Source of the DNA: Aurantibrevibacter litoralis
Lineage (GTDB): Bacteria > Bacteroidota > Bacteroidia > Flavobacteriales > Flavobacteriaceae
Assembly: GCF_034651555.1 (NCBI RefSeq)
Contig: NZ_JAYEEQ010000017.1
Span: forward strand, 15,719-79,718
DNA: 64,000 nt
Direction: 5' to 3'
Shown piece after piece: positions 1-9,357 of this stretch (within the stretch, counting starts at the first letter, position 1; the number at the start of each line of letters is the position of its first letter). The notes beneath the pieces were generated by a model that made no database searches, was not told the DNA's origin, and saw only the letters and a list, made by a program, of their open reading frames with translations. The translations under genes and the position numbers were made by a program.

Positions 1-1629
1 GCGGCCATAAATATCATGCGTCGTATTTGTCAGGCTAGTGGTGCCGAGGTTATTCATTTAGGACATAACCGTAGCGCGGCAGAAGTGGTAGCATGTGCCA
101 TTCAGGAAGACGCAAACGCCATAGCGATTACCTCTTATCAAGGGGGTCATATGGAGTATTTTCGGTATATAAGGGATTTGTTGAATGCGCAAGGCGCAGG
201 ACACATACTCATCTTTGGTGGCGGTGGTGGTGTCATTTTGCCCAAGGAGATAAAGAAATTGATGCAGTATGGCATTACCCGCTTATATACCCCTGACGAT
301 GGCAGAACTTTGGGTTTACAAGGAATGATAAACGATATGCTTTCAACGGCCGATTTTCAATTGCCGAGTATTGAAAAGGCCGAAACTAAAATATGGCGTG
401 CAGCACTACAAGCCAAGGACAGTCTTACCATTGCCAAAAGTATTTCGTTGGCAGAAAATAAGTATCATACATTTAAAACATTGTTTGATACCCTGCCAAA
501 AACAGACAAAAACATACCTGTTTTGGGGGTAACCGGTACCGGAGGTGCCGGAAAATCGAGCCTGGTTGATGAACTGGTAAGACGCTTTTTATTTGATTTC
601 CCTGAGAGAACCCTTGGAATTATTTCGGTAGATCCTACGAAAAAAAAATCGGGAGGGGCATTGTTGGCTGATAGGATACGGATGAATGCAATTAATACCT
701 CAAAGGTGTACATGCGTTCTATGGCAACAAGGCAAGCTAATGCCGCCTTATCGCAACATGTGGATGCGGCAGTATCCGTTTTAAAACAAGCTGGTTTTGA
801 CCTTATAATTTTGGAAACCTCAGGTATAGGACAATCAGATACCGAAATTATAGCACATTGTGATGTGTCACTTTATGTAATGACGCCCGAATATGGTGCA
901 GCTACGCAATTAGAAAAAGTTGATATGCTCGATTTTGCCGATGTGGTAGCCATTAACAAATTTGATAAAAAGGGAGCCGAAGACGCCCTAAAGGATGTGA
1001 AAAAGCAATACGGCAGAAACCACATGCTGTGGGAGGCGAATACTGATGAATTCCCAATTTTTGGCACTATCGCTTCCCGATTCAATGACTTGGGCACCAG
1101 TGCGCTTTACAAAACAATACTCCAAAAATTAACGAATAAAACGGGCATACCCCATACTTCACAGCACCAATGGCAGCAAGAGGATACCGACGATGCAGTG
1201 GTTATTCCCGCCCCTAGAGTACGGTATTTATCGGAAATCGTAGAAACGCTTAAAGCCTACGATACATCCGCTACTATGCAAAGTGCAATAGCGCAAAGGT
1301 TATACGGTATATATCAAACCTTGCTTGCACTGGCAGAAGTGCCACTGCTTCGTGCGGATAAGGATAGCAATGGGCATCCGTTTTTATCGTTATCGGGCCT
1401 TGATGAAGAAGCACTCCTTGGGTATAAAGCATGGGGCGATAAGGACGTTGTGCTACGCCATTTGGTTTGCGAATTTGAGAAGCATTTAGCGCAACTACAA
1501 CCTGAACATTGGGAATTAATAGTACAGTGGCACACTAAAGTTAAAACCTATAAAGAAGCAGTTTATGAATATAAGGTTCGAAAAAAACTATTCGGTTACC
1601 CACCTATTCTACGACCTTATCAGATGTAA
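1..1629 (+). pseudogene. icmF: IcmF fusion, broken part 1: B12-binding and G-protein chaperone domains (5' end outside window)
   Basis: Reads as the N-terminal half of the fused isobutyryl-CoA mutase IcmF, which isomerises isobutyryl-CoA and butyryl-CoA using adenosylcobalamin. The frame is open from base 1, so the true start and the B12-ligand histidine motif lie upstream. A cobalamin-binding domain comes first (HLGHNRSAAEVV; SYQGGHMEYF; FGGGGGVILPKEI; YTPDDGR). A MeaB-type GTPase follows, with P-loop GTGGAGKSS near base 535, an ETSGIGQSD switch region and NKFD near base 955. The frame then runs out of homology near base 1588 and stops at 1629. A seven-A run at 1581-1587 appears to lack one A: adding it joins this frame to the mutase domain. 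Family assignment is firm. Whether the lesion is a real mutation or an assembly error cannot be told from the sequence alone. Confidence 0.85.
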
Positions 1630-2105
1630 ACATACCTAAAATAGCACTTCCCAAGTATCGCGCTTGGGGCGATCTTTTGCTGTGGCAACTTCGGGAAAAT
1701 GTGCCCGGCGAGTTTCCTTATACTGCCGGATTATATCCCCTAAAGCGCAGCGGAGAAGATCCGACAAGGATGTTTGCCGGCGAGGGTGGTCCGGAGCGTA
1801 CCAATTGTCGTTTTCACTATCTGAGTTTTGAAGCACCTGCAACACGGTTATCAACAGCTTTTGATTCTGTAACACTTTATGGTCACGACCCGGATGTACG
1901 TCCGGATATCTACGGAAAAATTGGAAATGCGGGCGTATCTATTTGCTGTTTGGACGACGCCAAAAAGCTTTACAGTGGTTTTGATCTGCTTGATTCCATG
2001 ACTTCGGTTAGCATGACGATCAATGGCCCTGCACCTATTATGCTCGGATTTTTTCTGAATGCGGCGATAGATCAGCAGTGCGAAAAGTATATCAAAGCAC
2101 ATTAG
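1587..2105 (+). pseudogene. icmF: IcmF fusion, broken part 2: start of the mutase domain
   Basis: Continues the broken icmF in another frame. Directly after the A-run the translation resumes with the linker and the N-terminus of the mutase barrel (IPKIALPRYRAWGDLLLWQL, then ENVPGEFPYTAG, GEDPTRMFAGEGGPERTN, DIYGKIGNAGVSICCLDD, TSVSMTINGPAP). These are hallmark acyl-CoA mutase sequences. It ends at an in-frame TAG (2103-2105) in the segment where family members usually carry a Gly before Leu-Glu-Glu. A position normally Arg in the TNRRFHY-like motif is Cys (TGT at 1806-1808), a likely C-to-T change. No plausible independent start exists, so this is a gene fragment. Confidence 0.85.
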
Positions 2106-3395
2106 TTAGAAGAAACAGTACACGCTAAAATAAAGAACAGGTATGAAGACAAAGCACTTCAAAAGCCTTGCTATAAAGGAGCGCTTCCCAAGGGACATAA
2201 CGGATTGGGATTATTGCTTTTAGGGATTACCGGAGATGAGGTATTGCCCGCTGAGGTGTATAGTAAAATAAAGCAAGAAACCTTACGAAAGGTTCGGGGC
2301 ACGATCCAGGCCGATATTTTAAAGGAAGATCAAGCACAGAATACCTGTATTTATGCCACAGAATTTGCATTGCGGTTAATGGCCGATGTACAAGCGTATT
2401 TTATAGCAGAAAAAGTACGTAATTTTTATTCAGTTTCTATTTCGGGCTATCATATAGCCGAAGCCGGTGCCAATTCTATTTCTCAATTGGCGTTCACCTT
2501 ATCAAACGGGTTTACGTATGTGGAATATTACCTGCATCGGGGTATGGAAATTGACGATTTTGGCCCTAATCTGTCGTTCTTTTTTTCCAATGGCATCGAT
2601 CCGGAATACGCAGTTATTGGCCGTGTAGCCCGAAGGATTTGGGCTAAGGCCATGAAGCTGAAATACGGTGCTGGAGCGCGTACGCAAATGCTTAAATACC
2701 ATATACAGACCTCTGGCTGTAGTCTTCATGCACAGGAAATTGATTTTAATGATATCCGAACTACCTTGCAGGCCTTATATGCTATTTATGATAATTGTAA
2801 CTCCCTGCATACCAACGCATACGATGAGGCGATAACCACACCCACAGAGGCATCGGTGCGAAGGGCGATGGCCATTCAGTTAATTATTAATAAAGAATTT
2901 GGTCTCACTAAAAACGAAAATCCGTTACAAGGATCTTTTATTATTGAAGAACTCACAGATTTGGTAGAGGAAGCCGTGCTTTTAGAATTTGATCGTATCA
3001 CAGCCCGCGGTGGTGTACTGGGCGCTATGGAAACCATGTACCAGCGCTCTAAAATTCAAGAAGAAAGTCTAACTTACGAAAATGCAAAGCATAGCGGGGC
3101 TTATCCCATAGTTGGGGTCAATACCTTTTTAAGTAGTAAGGGTTCTCCAACTCAAATGCCGGAGGAGGTAATTAGAGCTACTGAAGAAGAGAAAAAAGCA
3201 CAAATTAGTACCTTGCAAAACCTACATAAGGCCTATGCAAAAGAACAACAAGAATTTCTTTTAGACTTGCAACAGCTTTTGCCTTTAAAGCAAAATAGTT
3301 TTGAAAAGCTAATGGAAGCTACCAAGGTTTGTTCTTTGGGGCAAATTACCAAAACTCTCTTTGAAGTTGGGGGGCAATACCGACGAAATATGTAA
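2106..3395 (+). pseudogene. icmF: IcmF fusion, broken part 3: mutase substrate-binding domain and C-terminus
   Basis: Same reading frame as part 2, separated only by the TAG at 2103-2105. It contains the rest of the mutase barrel: KGHNGLGLLLLGITGDEVLP, DILKEDQAQNTCIYATEF, YSVSISGYHIAEAGAN, FFFSNGIDPEYAVIGR, HAQEIDFNDIRTTLQ, NSLHTNAYDEAITTP, FIIEELTDLVEEA, and the GVNTFLSSKGSPT tail. The motif usually written QTSGRSLHAQ is QTSGCSLHAQ here (TGT at 2718-2720), another Arg-to-Cys change. A TTG at 2205 could start a shorter protein, but it would lack the barrel start and be inactive. The three parts together amount to a near full-length, two-lesion icmF. Confidence 0.85.
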
Positions 3396-3469
3396 AGTTA
3401 AACGTGTAGCTGGAAGATAGTTACATGTAGAAATGGCCGCATAGGGGAATTACAATCCCAGCGAATCAT

Positions 3470-3901
3470 TTAACCCCAAATAGGATCATCTTCATTGCTT
3501 CGAAAAGATCGACGCCAAGCCTTAAAAGACTTGCGGAAACTTTTAATTTCATTGCGCACCAAATTTAAATACTCCTTCTCTTTTACACCGTCTTTTTCTA
3601 AACCATTGCAGTAGGACAGAATATTACGAGTCATAATATAGATAAAGGAAGCGCTTTTAAGCCGCACGGAATGCGATTCACTCCACTCGGCTTGTACGAT
3701 TTTCTGAGGAATCAAAATAGCATCGGTCAGTAAGGAGTCTGCAATACTATCTCTTAAACTGTTCGATTGATACAGTTTTAAGAGGTCTTTATTGTAGGTT
3801 ACATAGGATACTAACTCCCGACTTATACGACACAAATCGAGTGCTTCCTTATAAATCGGAATCGTTTTTAGACTTTTATAGGGCATTTTCTTCTTTTGCA
3901 A
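3470..3901 (-). CDS. Hypothetical helical protein, possibly four-helix-bundle type
   Basis: A 143-residue protein without signal peptide or membrane segment, rich in Lys, Arg, Ser and Leu, and predicted by eye to be mostly amphipathic helices. The pattern (IYKEALDLCRISRELV, then LRDSIADSLLTDAILIPQKIV, then a basic C-terminal helix KSFRKSFKAWRRSF) loosely recalls the four-helix-bundle proteins related to 23S rRNA intervening-sequence proteins, but I cannot confirm that. Two starts are possible: MQKKK at 3901, or MPYKS at 3886. It is transcribed divergently from the Lrp-type gene to its right, sharing a roughly 100-bp AT-rich region. Function unknown. Confidence 0.6.
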   Translation of the reverse strand: MQKKKMPYKSLKTIPIYKEALDLCRISRELVSYVTYNKDLLKLYQSNSLRDSIADSLLTDAILIPQKIVQAEWSESHSVRLKSASFIYIMTRNILSYCNGLEKDGVKEKEYLNLVRNEIKSFRKSFKAWRRSFRSNEDDPIWG

Positions 3902-4003
3902 TGTTTACTATAAAATTACGTTCAAAAAAAATAAATTATCTTTATATTCGTTAGTAAAATAATGGTTTTACTTTTGATTATGAATTTTTAATGTAATATA
4001 GTT

Positions 4004-4459
4004 TTGGATATTAAGATTGATGATTTAAATTGGAAAATACTGAAATTCCTTCAAGAAAACGCAAGAGAATCCTTTGCCAATATTGGAAGAAAAGTGGGAC
4101 TTACACCTCCGGCTGTGGCCGAGCGCGTTAAAAAAATGGAAGATTTGGGAATTATAAGCGGCTATAAGACCTTAGTGTCTCATGCCCTAACGGGATATCA
4201 ACTGCGCGCCATTATAACCCTCAGAGCATTTATGGGCAAGCTAAAGCCCTTCTTAGATACGGTGGGAACTTTTGAGGAAGTGGTGCATTGTTATCGAATT
4301 ACGGGAAATGAAAACATCATTATGCACGTGGTTCTCAAGGATCAGTTTCATTTAGAAAAATTTATAGACAAACTTATTCAATATGGTGAAACCCGTACGC
4401 ATATTATTTTATCCGAGGTTGTGTCTAATGCGCCTATCAAAAAACGATTGCACGCATAA
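4004..4459 (+). CDS. Lrp/AsnC-family transcriptional regulator
   Basis: A 151-residue, full-length leucine-responsive regulator homologue. Residues 4-60 form the AsnC-type helix-turn-helix (DDLNWKILKFLQENAR, then IGRKVGLTPPAVAERVKKME). Residues 65-145 form the ligand-binding RAM (ACT-like) domain, with AIITLRAF and the conserved GNENIIMHVV strand. Proteins of this family bind DNA as oligomers and sense amino acids. The start is a TTG at 4004. An in-frame TAA lies five codons upstream and no ATG fits, so TTG is the best choice. It stands alone and its targets are unknown. The nearby broken icmF or the divergent gene at 3470-3901 are candidates by position only. Confidence 0.88.
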   Translation: MDIKIDDLNWKILKFLQENARESFANIGRKVGLTPPAVAERVKKMEDLGIISGYKTLVSHALTGYQLRAIITLRAFMGKLKPFLDTVGTFEEVVHCYRITGNENIIMHVVLKDQFHLEKFIDKLIQYGETRTHIILSEVVSNAPIKKRLHA

Positions 4460-4691
4460 TTTGAAGTATTTTGAGTGTAAAATCTAAAAGGCCTTTAAAT
4501 TTATAGGTATTATGTAATTTTATAGCTATTTTTTGGCGAGATTTTTGATAATTTAGGTACGAGGAAACCCATAATTGCCCGACTGGTACCGGTGCGTAGG
4601 TAGTGAAATGTTGTACAATAACGCTGCCGGTTACCCCAGATTCCGGACGGTGTAGAAATGCAAATTCCATTGGTTGTAAATAGAAGTGTAG

Positions 4692-6113
4692 ATGAAGAAA
4701 TTTATATTATTTTTTTTGGTATTGGTACTGCATTTGCCGTTTCTTGTGGCGCAGACAAAAGTGTTAAAGAAGGGCACTATTCTAGACTCTTTACCGATAA
4801 GTAATGCCAATGATGAGAGCTATGCCTTGTATTTGCCCACCTATTTTGAAACTACAAAGGCATGGCCTGTTCTTTTTGCTTTTAACATGGAAGGCAAGGG
4901 AAAAATGGAACTGCGTATTTTTCAAGAAGCTGCCGAAAAACAGGGTTTTGTGCTTGCGGCATCCAATTCCCTAAGCGATACCTTGTCTCTTTCTGAAAAT
5001 ATATTAATTGCGAACCGAATGTTCAACGATGTTTTTGCATTGTTGCCCATACATAAGGGACGTGTGTACACAGGTGGGGTTAGAAGCGGGGCTAATTTTG
5101 CGGCCTTTGTTCCCTTATTTATCAAAGAAGTACATGGGGTTGTTTCTTGGGGCGGCACTATTAGTAATCCGGAGCTTTTAAGCTCCAAAAATCTGTATTT
5201 TTTTGTGGGACTTACAGATAAGCAGAGTTTTAAATATTCGGAAATGTTAGCTACTGAAGAACTCCTTAATCGATTAAAATTTCCGAACGCCCTCTTGGTG
5301 GCAGATGATCCTGGAGCTATAGCGCGAAAGGATTATATAGAAAGAGGCATGGTTTTTTTAACGCTTTCGGCCATGTCTAAAGGAGTCACGGACAGAGATG
5401 AAGAGTTTATAAGAAATGCCTATGAGCAAAGTGTAAACCTTATCAATTTAGCGATAGGCAACATTAAATTAATCGAAGCCGAGAAGCTTATGGAGAACAC
5501 GATTAAGGTGTTCCGACCCTTAGTCGATACCGATTCTTTAAAAAAAGTGCAGCGCAACATAAAAAGGGAAAAGCTGTATAAATCTCAGAAGCGCTATGCA
5601 GATAATTTACTGTTGAAAGAATTGTTAACCAAGCAAGATCTCACTTTTGCCTTAGAAGAAGACATCATTACATATAATTATAATAATTTGGGATGGTGGA
5701 AATTTCAAATGGAGGAACTCGACACAAAGTACATCAAGAACGCAAAACTAGCCGATCAGCAACTGGGGCATCGGTTAACCGGGTTTGTCAATGCGCTTGT
5801 AGAAGATAATATCGATATACAGAAAGACGCAAAACAAATAGACGAGCAGGCTTTGGAATTTCTTTGGATGCTAAAAACGATTATTGCACCTACGGATTAT
5901 GGGTATTACAAAAAGATAATTTCGAATAGTGCCAAGAATGGAGATTATGGTACAGCCCTTTTTTATGTCGAAGAGCTTTTAAAAGCAGGGTATACCAACC
6001 GCCAAGAATTATATGATCTTGAACACACGGCACTTTTGCGGATAACACCTGAATTTAACACTCTTGTGTCTAAATACCTTAAAGAAGCGCGGTACCAATC
6101 TATTGAAGAATAA
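4692..6113 (+). CDS. Secreted alpha/beta-hydrolase-like protein, probably non-catalytic
   Basis: A 473-residue protein with an N-terminal Sec signal peptide (MKKFILFFLVLVLHLPFLVA, cut near AQ). The first half resembles secreted esterase or polyhydroxybutyrate-depolymerase-like folds: YALYLPTYFETTKAWPVLFAF, then EAAEKQGFVLAASN, then a predicted nucleophile elbow YTGGVRSGANFAAF at about residues 126-139. Related enzymes read TGFSGGAR there, so the serine nucleophile seems to be replaced. The C-terminal half (from about residue 210) is helical, with TPR-like character, ending in a region about feeding and loading of repeats that I cannot assign. It stands alone between two intergenic regions. 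Surface or periplasmic location is inferred from the signal peptide; substrate unknown. Confidence 0.6.
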   Translation: MKKFILFFLVLVLHLPFLVAQTKVLKKGTILDSLPISNANDESYALYLPTYFETTKAWPVLFAFNMEGKGKMELRIFQEAAEKQGFVLAASNSLSDTLSLSENILIANRMFNDVFALLPIHKGRVYTGGVRSGANFAAFVPLFIKEVHGVVSWGGTISNPELLSSKNLYFFVGLTDKQSFKYSEMLATEELLNRLKFPNALLVADDPGAIARKDYIERGMVFLTLSAMSKGVTDRDEEFIRNAYEQSVNLINLAIGNIKLIEAEKLMENTIKVFRPLVDTDSLKKVQRNIKREKLYKSQKRYADNLLLKELLTKQDLTFALEEDIITYNYNNLGWWKFQMEELDTKYIKNAKLADQQLGHRLTGFVNALVEDNIDIQKDAKQIDEQALEFLWMLKTIIAPTDYGYYKKIISNSAKNGDYGTALFYVEELLKAGYTNRQELYDLEHTALLRITPEFNTLVSKYLKEARYQSIEE

Positions 6114-6834
6114 GGTGTGGTACTTGGGTAAGATCCCAATCTATAACGAGTCCTTTCGCTAAGGAACGAGCTACTTCCTTACCGTAAAGATATTCGCATA
6201 AATAAAGGGCAGCTTCAAAACTTTTTGCGCCACCGGCCGAAGTTATGTATTTACCATCGTGCACAAAAAGTACGCTATCCTTCACCTTCAAATGAGGAAA
6301 CATGTCTTTGTAGGTCTCAATATCACTGGGAAATGTCGTTGAAATTACATCATCTAATAATCCCGCTTTGGCCAGTACAAAGGCGCCATCGCAATGAGAG
6401 GTTACGAATAAAGCATTTTTAGCTACTTCTTGCACAAAACGAAGCATAACTTCATCTTCTAAATCGGTATCTAAGTGATGTTCCGCACTGGGTACCACCA
6501 ATATATCTATTTTTGGAAGGGTGTCTTTAGTATAATCAAAATCGGGAAGGATCCGAAGCCCTTCAAAAGTGGTGATCGCTTCCGATGTATTTGCTACGGT
6601 GAAGGTGTTCATTGCTTTAATTGACTTGCGGTACTGCGTGTGTTGAAAAATATCAAAGGGAGCCGTAAACTCCGTATTAAATGTGCCATCCATAATCAGA
6701 AAACCTACATTATACCGCCCTTCTATGAGCGTGGGGTAGGCTTTTGGCGGCAAAGTGGTGGCATGGGTTTCTTTTTTAGGATTACATGCCAAAAGCACGC
6801 AAATAAACAGGAAAAGTGAAAACCATTTTTTCAT
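6100..6834 (-). CDS. DJ-1/PfpI-family lipoprotein
   Basis: A 244-residue protein starting at the ATG at 6832-6834. This start is preferred to one 60 bp upstream because it begins a clean lipoprotein signal (MKKWFSLFLFICVLLAC, lipobox LLAC). The mature part is a DJ-1/ThiJ/PfpI domain: VGFLIMDGTFNTEFTAPFDIF, then DILVVPSAEHH, then the nucleophile-elbow-like VTSHCDGAFVLAKAGLL with Cys near residue 152, then ITSAGGAKSFEAALYL. The conserved Cys sits as in the AraC-N-like subgroup rather than in peptidases. Likely anchored to a membrane facing the periplasm. Its last 14 bases overlap the end of the convergent gene at 4692-6113. Biochemical role unknown. Confidence 0.8.
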   Translation of the reverse strand: MKKWFSLFLFICVLLACNPKKETHATTLPPKAYPTLIEGRYNVGFLIMDGTFNTEFTAPFDIFQHTQYRKSIKAMNTFTVANTSEAITTFEGLRILPDFDYTKDTLPKIDILVVPSAEHHLDTDLEDEVMLRFVQEVAKNALFVTSHCDGAFVLAKAGLLDDVISTTFPSDIETYKDMFPHLKVKDSVLFVHDGKYITSAGGAKSFEAALYLCEYLYGKEVARSLAKGLVIDWDLTQVPHLILQ

Positions 6835-6964
6835 TTGTTCAAATTTTGGTGTTTTGTAAAAGACAGACCCGCCTGACTGGCCGACAGGTGTCATTCGCTT
6901 TTAAAATCTCAGTTGGTATCAAGAATGCTTTTGGCTCATTTTATACAGACCGCTAATTACAACT

Positions 6965-8185
6965 TCATTTATCTAAGGATATGAAATGCTTTGATCTTGT
7001 GTACTTCTTTAATCGTAAAAGTAGCAAAATCCCGATTATGGTAAGCAAAAATATGACATACCACGTAACTGTATAACCAAAGTTGGCTATAGATTGCATT
7101 CCCAAATTATGAGCAAAGACATGAGAAATAGAAAAGGCAATACTATAAAGTGCCATATATTCTCCCTGTTTCCCCATTTTAGCTCTTTCCATGGCGAAGG
7201 CATTAGAGAAGGGAAAAGCAATCATTTCACCCAAAGTCATACAAAGCATTCCAATGACAAGAACTCCGCTCCACGGAAAAAGGTTTAAGACCATAAAACT
7301 TAGTCCCACCAAAAGAAACCCTATAAGAACTTGAGTTAGTATAGGGCGACCCGTAGCTTCCATATAAGTAATTAGCGGCATTTCGAAAGCAAAAATCAGG
7401 AAACCATTCATGCCTAATAGAAGTCCAATATGCCATTCTGTAAGTTGGTATGCATCCTTATAGTATAGTGGTATGGTAGAAAAATATTGTACAAAGGCAA
7501 AACCAAACAAAATCATGGCACCGATAAACAACATATAAGGGCCATCGCGATAGGCCGATTTTGGATTTTCATTTTTGGAACTATCCGTAACAATTGCCTT
7601 TTTGGGATTCAAAACAAAGAATAGCAGAAGTCCGGCTAAAATGCAGGTAGCACCATCGGTCCAGAATAGCCCGCTATAAGACATGGTACTCACTATAATG
7701 CCTCCCAAGGCAGGCCCAATAGAAAAACCCAGATTTATGGCAAGCCTTAAAAGCGTCACCGTTCGTGTTTTATTTTGTGGCTTACTATAGGCAATTAACG
7801 CAACGAAGGCGGCGGGCCTAAAGGCATCGGCAAAGACCAAGAGCACAAAAACGCCTGCACATACCTGCCAAAAATCGTGCAGGTATTGTAATAAAATAAA
7901 AAGAAAGCCACTGACCACCAAACTTATAAGCATCACCTTGTAATACCCAATTACATCTGTAAGCTTTCCCCCCACCCAAGTGCCCACCAAGGATCCTAAT
8001 CCAAAAAAGGTCATAATAGTCCCCACATGAGCCAGCGTAAACCCTAAATCTTTAGTAAGATAAAGCGATAAAAAGGGAATCACCATGGCTCCGGCTCTGT
8101 TGATAAGGGTAATCAGTGCCAACCACCAGACCTCTGCCGATAGCCCCGAAAAAGAATTGATATAGCCTAAATATAATTTTTTCAC
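6965..8185 (-). CDS. MFS transporter, 12 transmembrane segments
   Basis: A 406-residue major facilitator superfamily permease. About twelve hydrophobic segments are visible, with the family loop 2-3 motif GTWVGGKLTDVIGYYKVML near residue 68 (variant of GxLaDrxGrkxxl) and a basic central loop (NPKKAIVTDSSKNENPKSA) between helices 6 and 7. TM4-5 contain RPAAFVALIAYSKPQNKTRT and NLGFSIGPALGGII, typical of drug or small-molecule exporters of the MdtH-like type. Substrate cannot be named. It stands alone in the minus direction, with a gene-free region upstream. Confidence 0.85.
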   Translation of the reverse strand: MKKLYLGYINSFSGLSAEVWWLALITLINRAGAMVIPFLSLYLTKDLGFTLAHVGTIMTFFGLGSLVGTWVGGKLTDVIGYYKVMLISLVVSGFLFILLQYLHDFWQVCAGVFVLLVFADAFRPAAFVALIAYSKPQNKTRTVTLLRLAINLGFSIGPALGGIIVSTMSYSGLFWTDGATCILAGLLLFFVLNPKKAIVTDSSKNENPKSAYRDGPYMLFIGAMILFGFAFVQYFSTIPLYYKDAYQLTEWHIGLLLGMNGFLIFAFEMPLITYMEATGRPILTQVLIGFLLVGLSFMVLNLFPWSGVLVIGMLCMTLGEMIAFPFSNAFAMERAKMGKQGEYMALYSIAFSISHVFAHNLGMQSIANFGYTVTWYVIFLLTIIGILLLLRLKKYTRSKHFISLDK

Positions 8186-8594
8186 TCAATTAAATTGTAA
8201 AGATATACCTGTATGTCCGGGTGTTCCTAATAAAAACACATGTAAATATCGGCTTTTATTATTACATAAATCCATGGCGTCATTCACCTAACTTCTATGA
8301 AACTTTTAGCATCGCATTTATCTGGGAAATGGGAATGGCAATAAGCGCTTCTGCATACTTATGGGAGGAGTTAGGGCATGGAAAATTGAATTTAAGATAC
8401 AGTTTTAGAGTAACAATACCATGGGGTTACGTTAGTTTTCAATAAATTGTTTTTGTGAGATTAAGAAGTTCAAAGCGAATTAAAAATAAGGTTTGTTGTA
8501 TTTTTGAAGGAAAATAAACACCTATGAAAGTTCAAAGGGATAATTGTAAAAAATGAACCAAACCCGCAAAAATAAAGTCTGATTAACGATCTAA
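8186..8594. other. Intergenic region, no supported gene
   Basis: A 400-bp AT-rich stretch between divergent genes. A 74-codon open frame (8221-8445, plus) lacks recognisable domains and plausible coding signals, so I do not call it. The right end carries the leader repeat described separately. Confidence 0.5.
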
Positions 8595-8651
8595 ATTCTT
8601 GTGCTGAGTGCGGTTGAAGCATGACCGATTAAAAAAAATAAATAGAAACAT
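8595..8651 (+). repeat. Leader repeat, copy 1, abutting the start codon of the DUF1684 gene
   Basis: Fifty-seven bases directly before the ATG at 8652. They align without gaps to 16305-16361, which sits in the same position before another gene. Counting the ATG, 50 of 60 bases are identical. The left half contains a REP-like imperfect palindrome (GTGCTGAGTGCGGTTGAAGCAT); the right half is an A-rich leader with CCGATT. A related core also occurs at about 28290-28311. Confidence 0.8.
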
Positions 8652-9296
8652 ATGAAATATCGCATACTACTTCTAATCCTTCTTTGTGTAGGATGTAGGG
8701 ATAAAAAAAGATTTCACGATCAAACCAATGTGGCTGCAGAATGGACAGCTACGAATGCGTTACGAGAAATTTTAGAATTTCAGAAAAAATTAAATCTGGA
8801 ATTTAAAGATCCGGAAAACTCCCCCTTACCGGATCGGTATAAAAAGGATTTTGAGGGATTGGACTTTTTCCCGCCGGACACTACGTATAGGGTCTTGGCA
8901 CGATTGCAAAGAACGCCCAACGCGTTACCTTTTTTTATGCCGAGTTCTACAGGTGGCCAGTCTGAGGAAACAGTGTATGGTATTGTTCATTTTGAATTGA
9001 ATGGTAAAATGCATCAATTGGAAGTGTATCAAAATCAAGAACTTATGAGTAAAGAAGGATATATGGATTACCTTTTTTTACCTTTTATGGATGCAACAAA
9101 TGGTGTCGAAACCTATGCGGGAGGACGGTATTTAGATCTCAGAATACCTCAAGGCGATAGCTTAGTTATCGATTTTAACAAGGCCTATAATCCGTACTGT
9201 GCCTATAATAAAAAATATTCCTGCCCCATAGTGCCGGTGGTGAATACATTAAATACAGCTGTAAAAGCTGGTGTAAAAGCGTTTTTACCTGAATAA
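8652..9296 (+). CDS. DUF1684 domain lipoprotein
   Basis: A 214-residue lipoprotein (signal MKYRILLLILLCVGC, lipobox CVGC) consisting almost wholly of a DUF1684 domain. Diagnostic segments are FKDPENSPLPDRYKKDFEGL, then FPPDTTYRVLARL, then a Thr/Gly loop (PSSTGGQSEETVYGIVHFEL), then YMDYLFLPFMDATNGVETY, then GGRYLDLRIPQGDSLVIDFN and KAYNPYCAYNKKYSCPIVP. The two Cys residues at the end are conserved in the family. The biochemical function is not established. Its start codon abuts the leader repeat at 8595-8651, and a strong hairpin terminator follows. Confidence 0.85.
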   Translation: MKYRILLLILLCVGCRDKKRFHDQTNVAAEWTATNALREILEFQKKLNLEFKDPENSPLPDRYKKDFEGLDFFPPDTTYRVLARLQRTPNALPFFMPSSTGGQSEETVYGIVHFELNGKMHQLEVYQNQELMSKEGYMDYLFLPFMDATNGVETYAGGRYLDLRIPQGDSLVIDFNKAYNPYCAYNKKYSCPIVPVVNTLNTAVKAGVKAFLPE

Positions 9297-9300
9297 AATT

Positions 9301-9330
9301 AAAAACCCGATTGTAAAAGATCGGGTTTTT
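9301..9330. terminator. Bidirectional hairpin terminator
   Basis: Perfect 10-bp stem AAAACCCGAT/ATCGGGTTTT with an 8-base loop, A- and T-rich on its two flanks. It lies between the convergent DUF1684 and beta-barrel genes and can serve both. Confidence 0.85.
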
Positions 9331-9357
9331 AACTTCAATAAAATAACCAATTAAAAG

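Noticed and set aside
4437..4670. A 77-codon minus-strand frame between the Lrp gene and the hydrolase-like gene
   Set aside because: Overlaps the end of the Lrp gene and shows no conserved features.
8221..8445. A 74-codon plus-strand open frame
   Set aside because: No recognisable domain, no homology I recall, no promoter or ribosome-site support; low-complexity AT-rich DNA.
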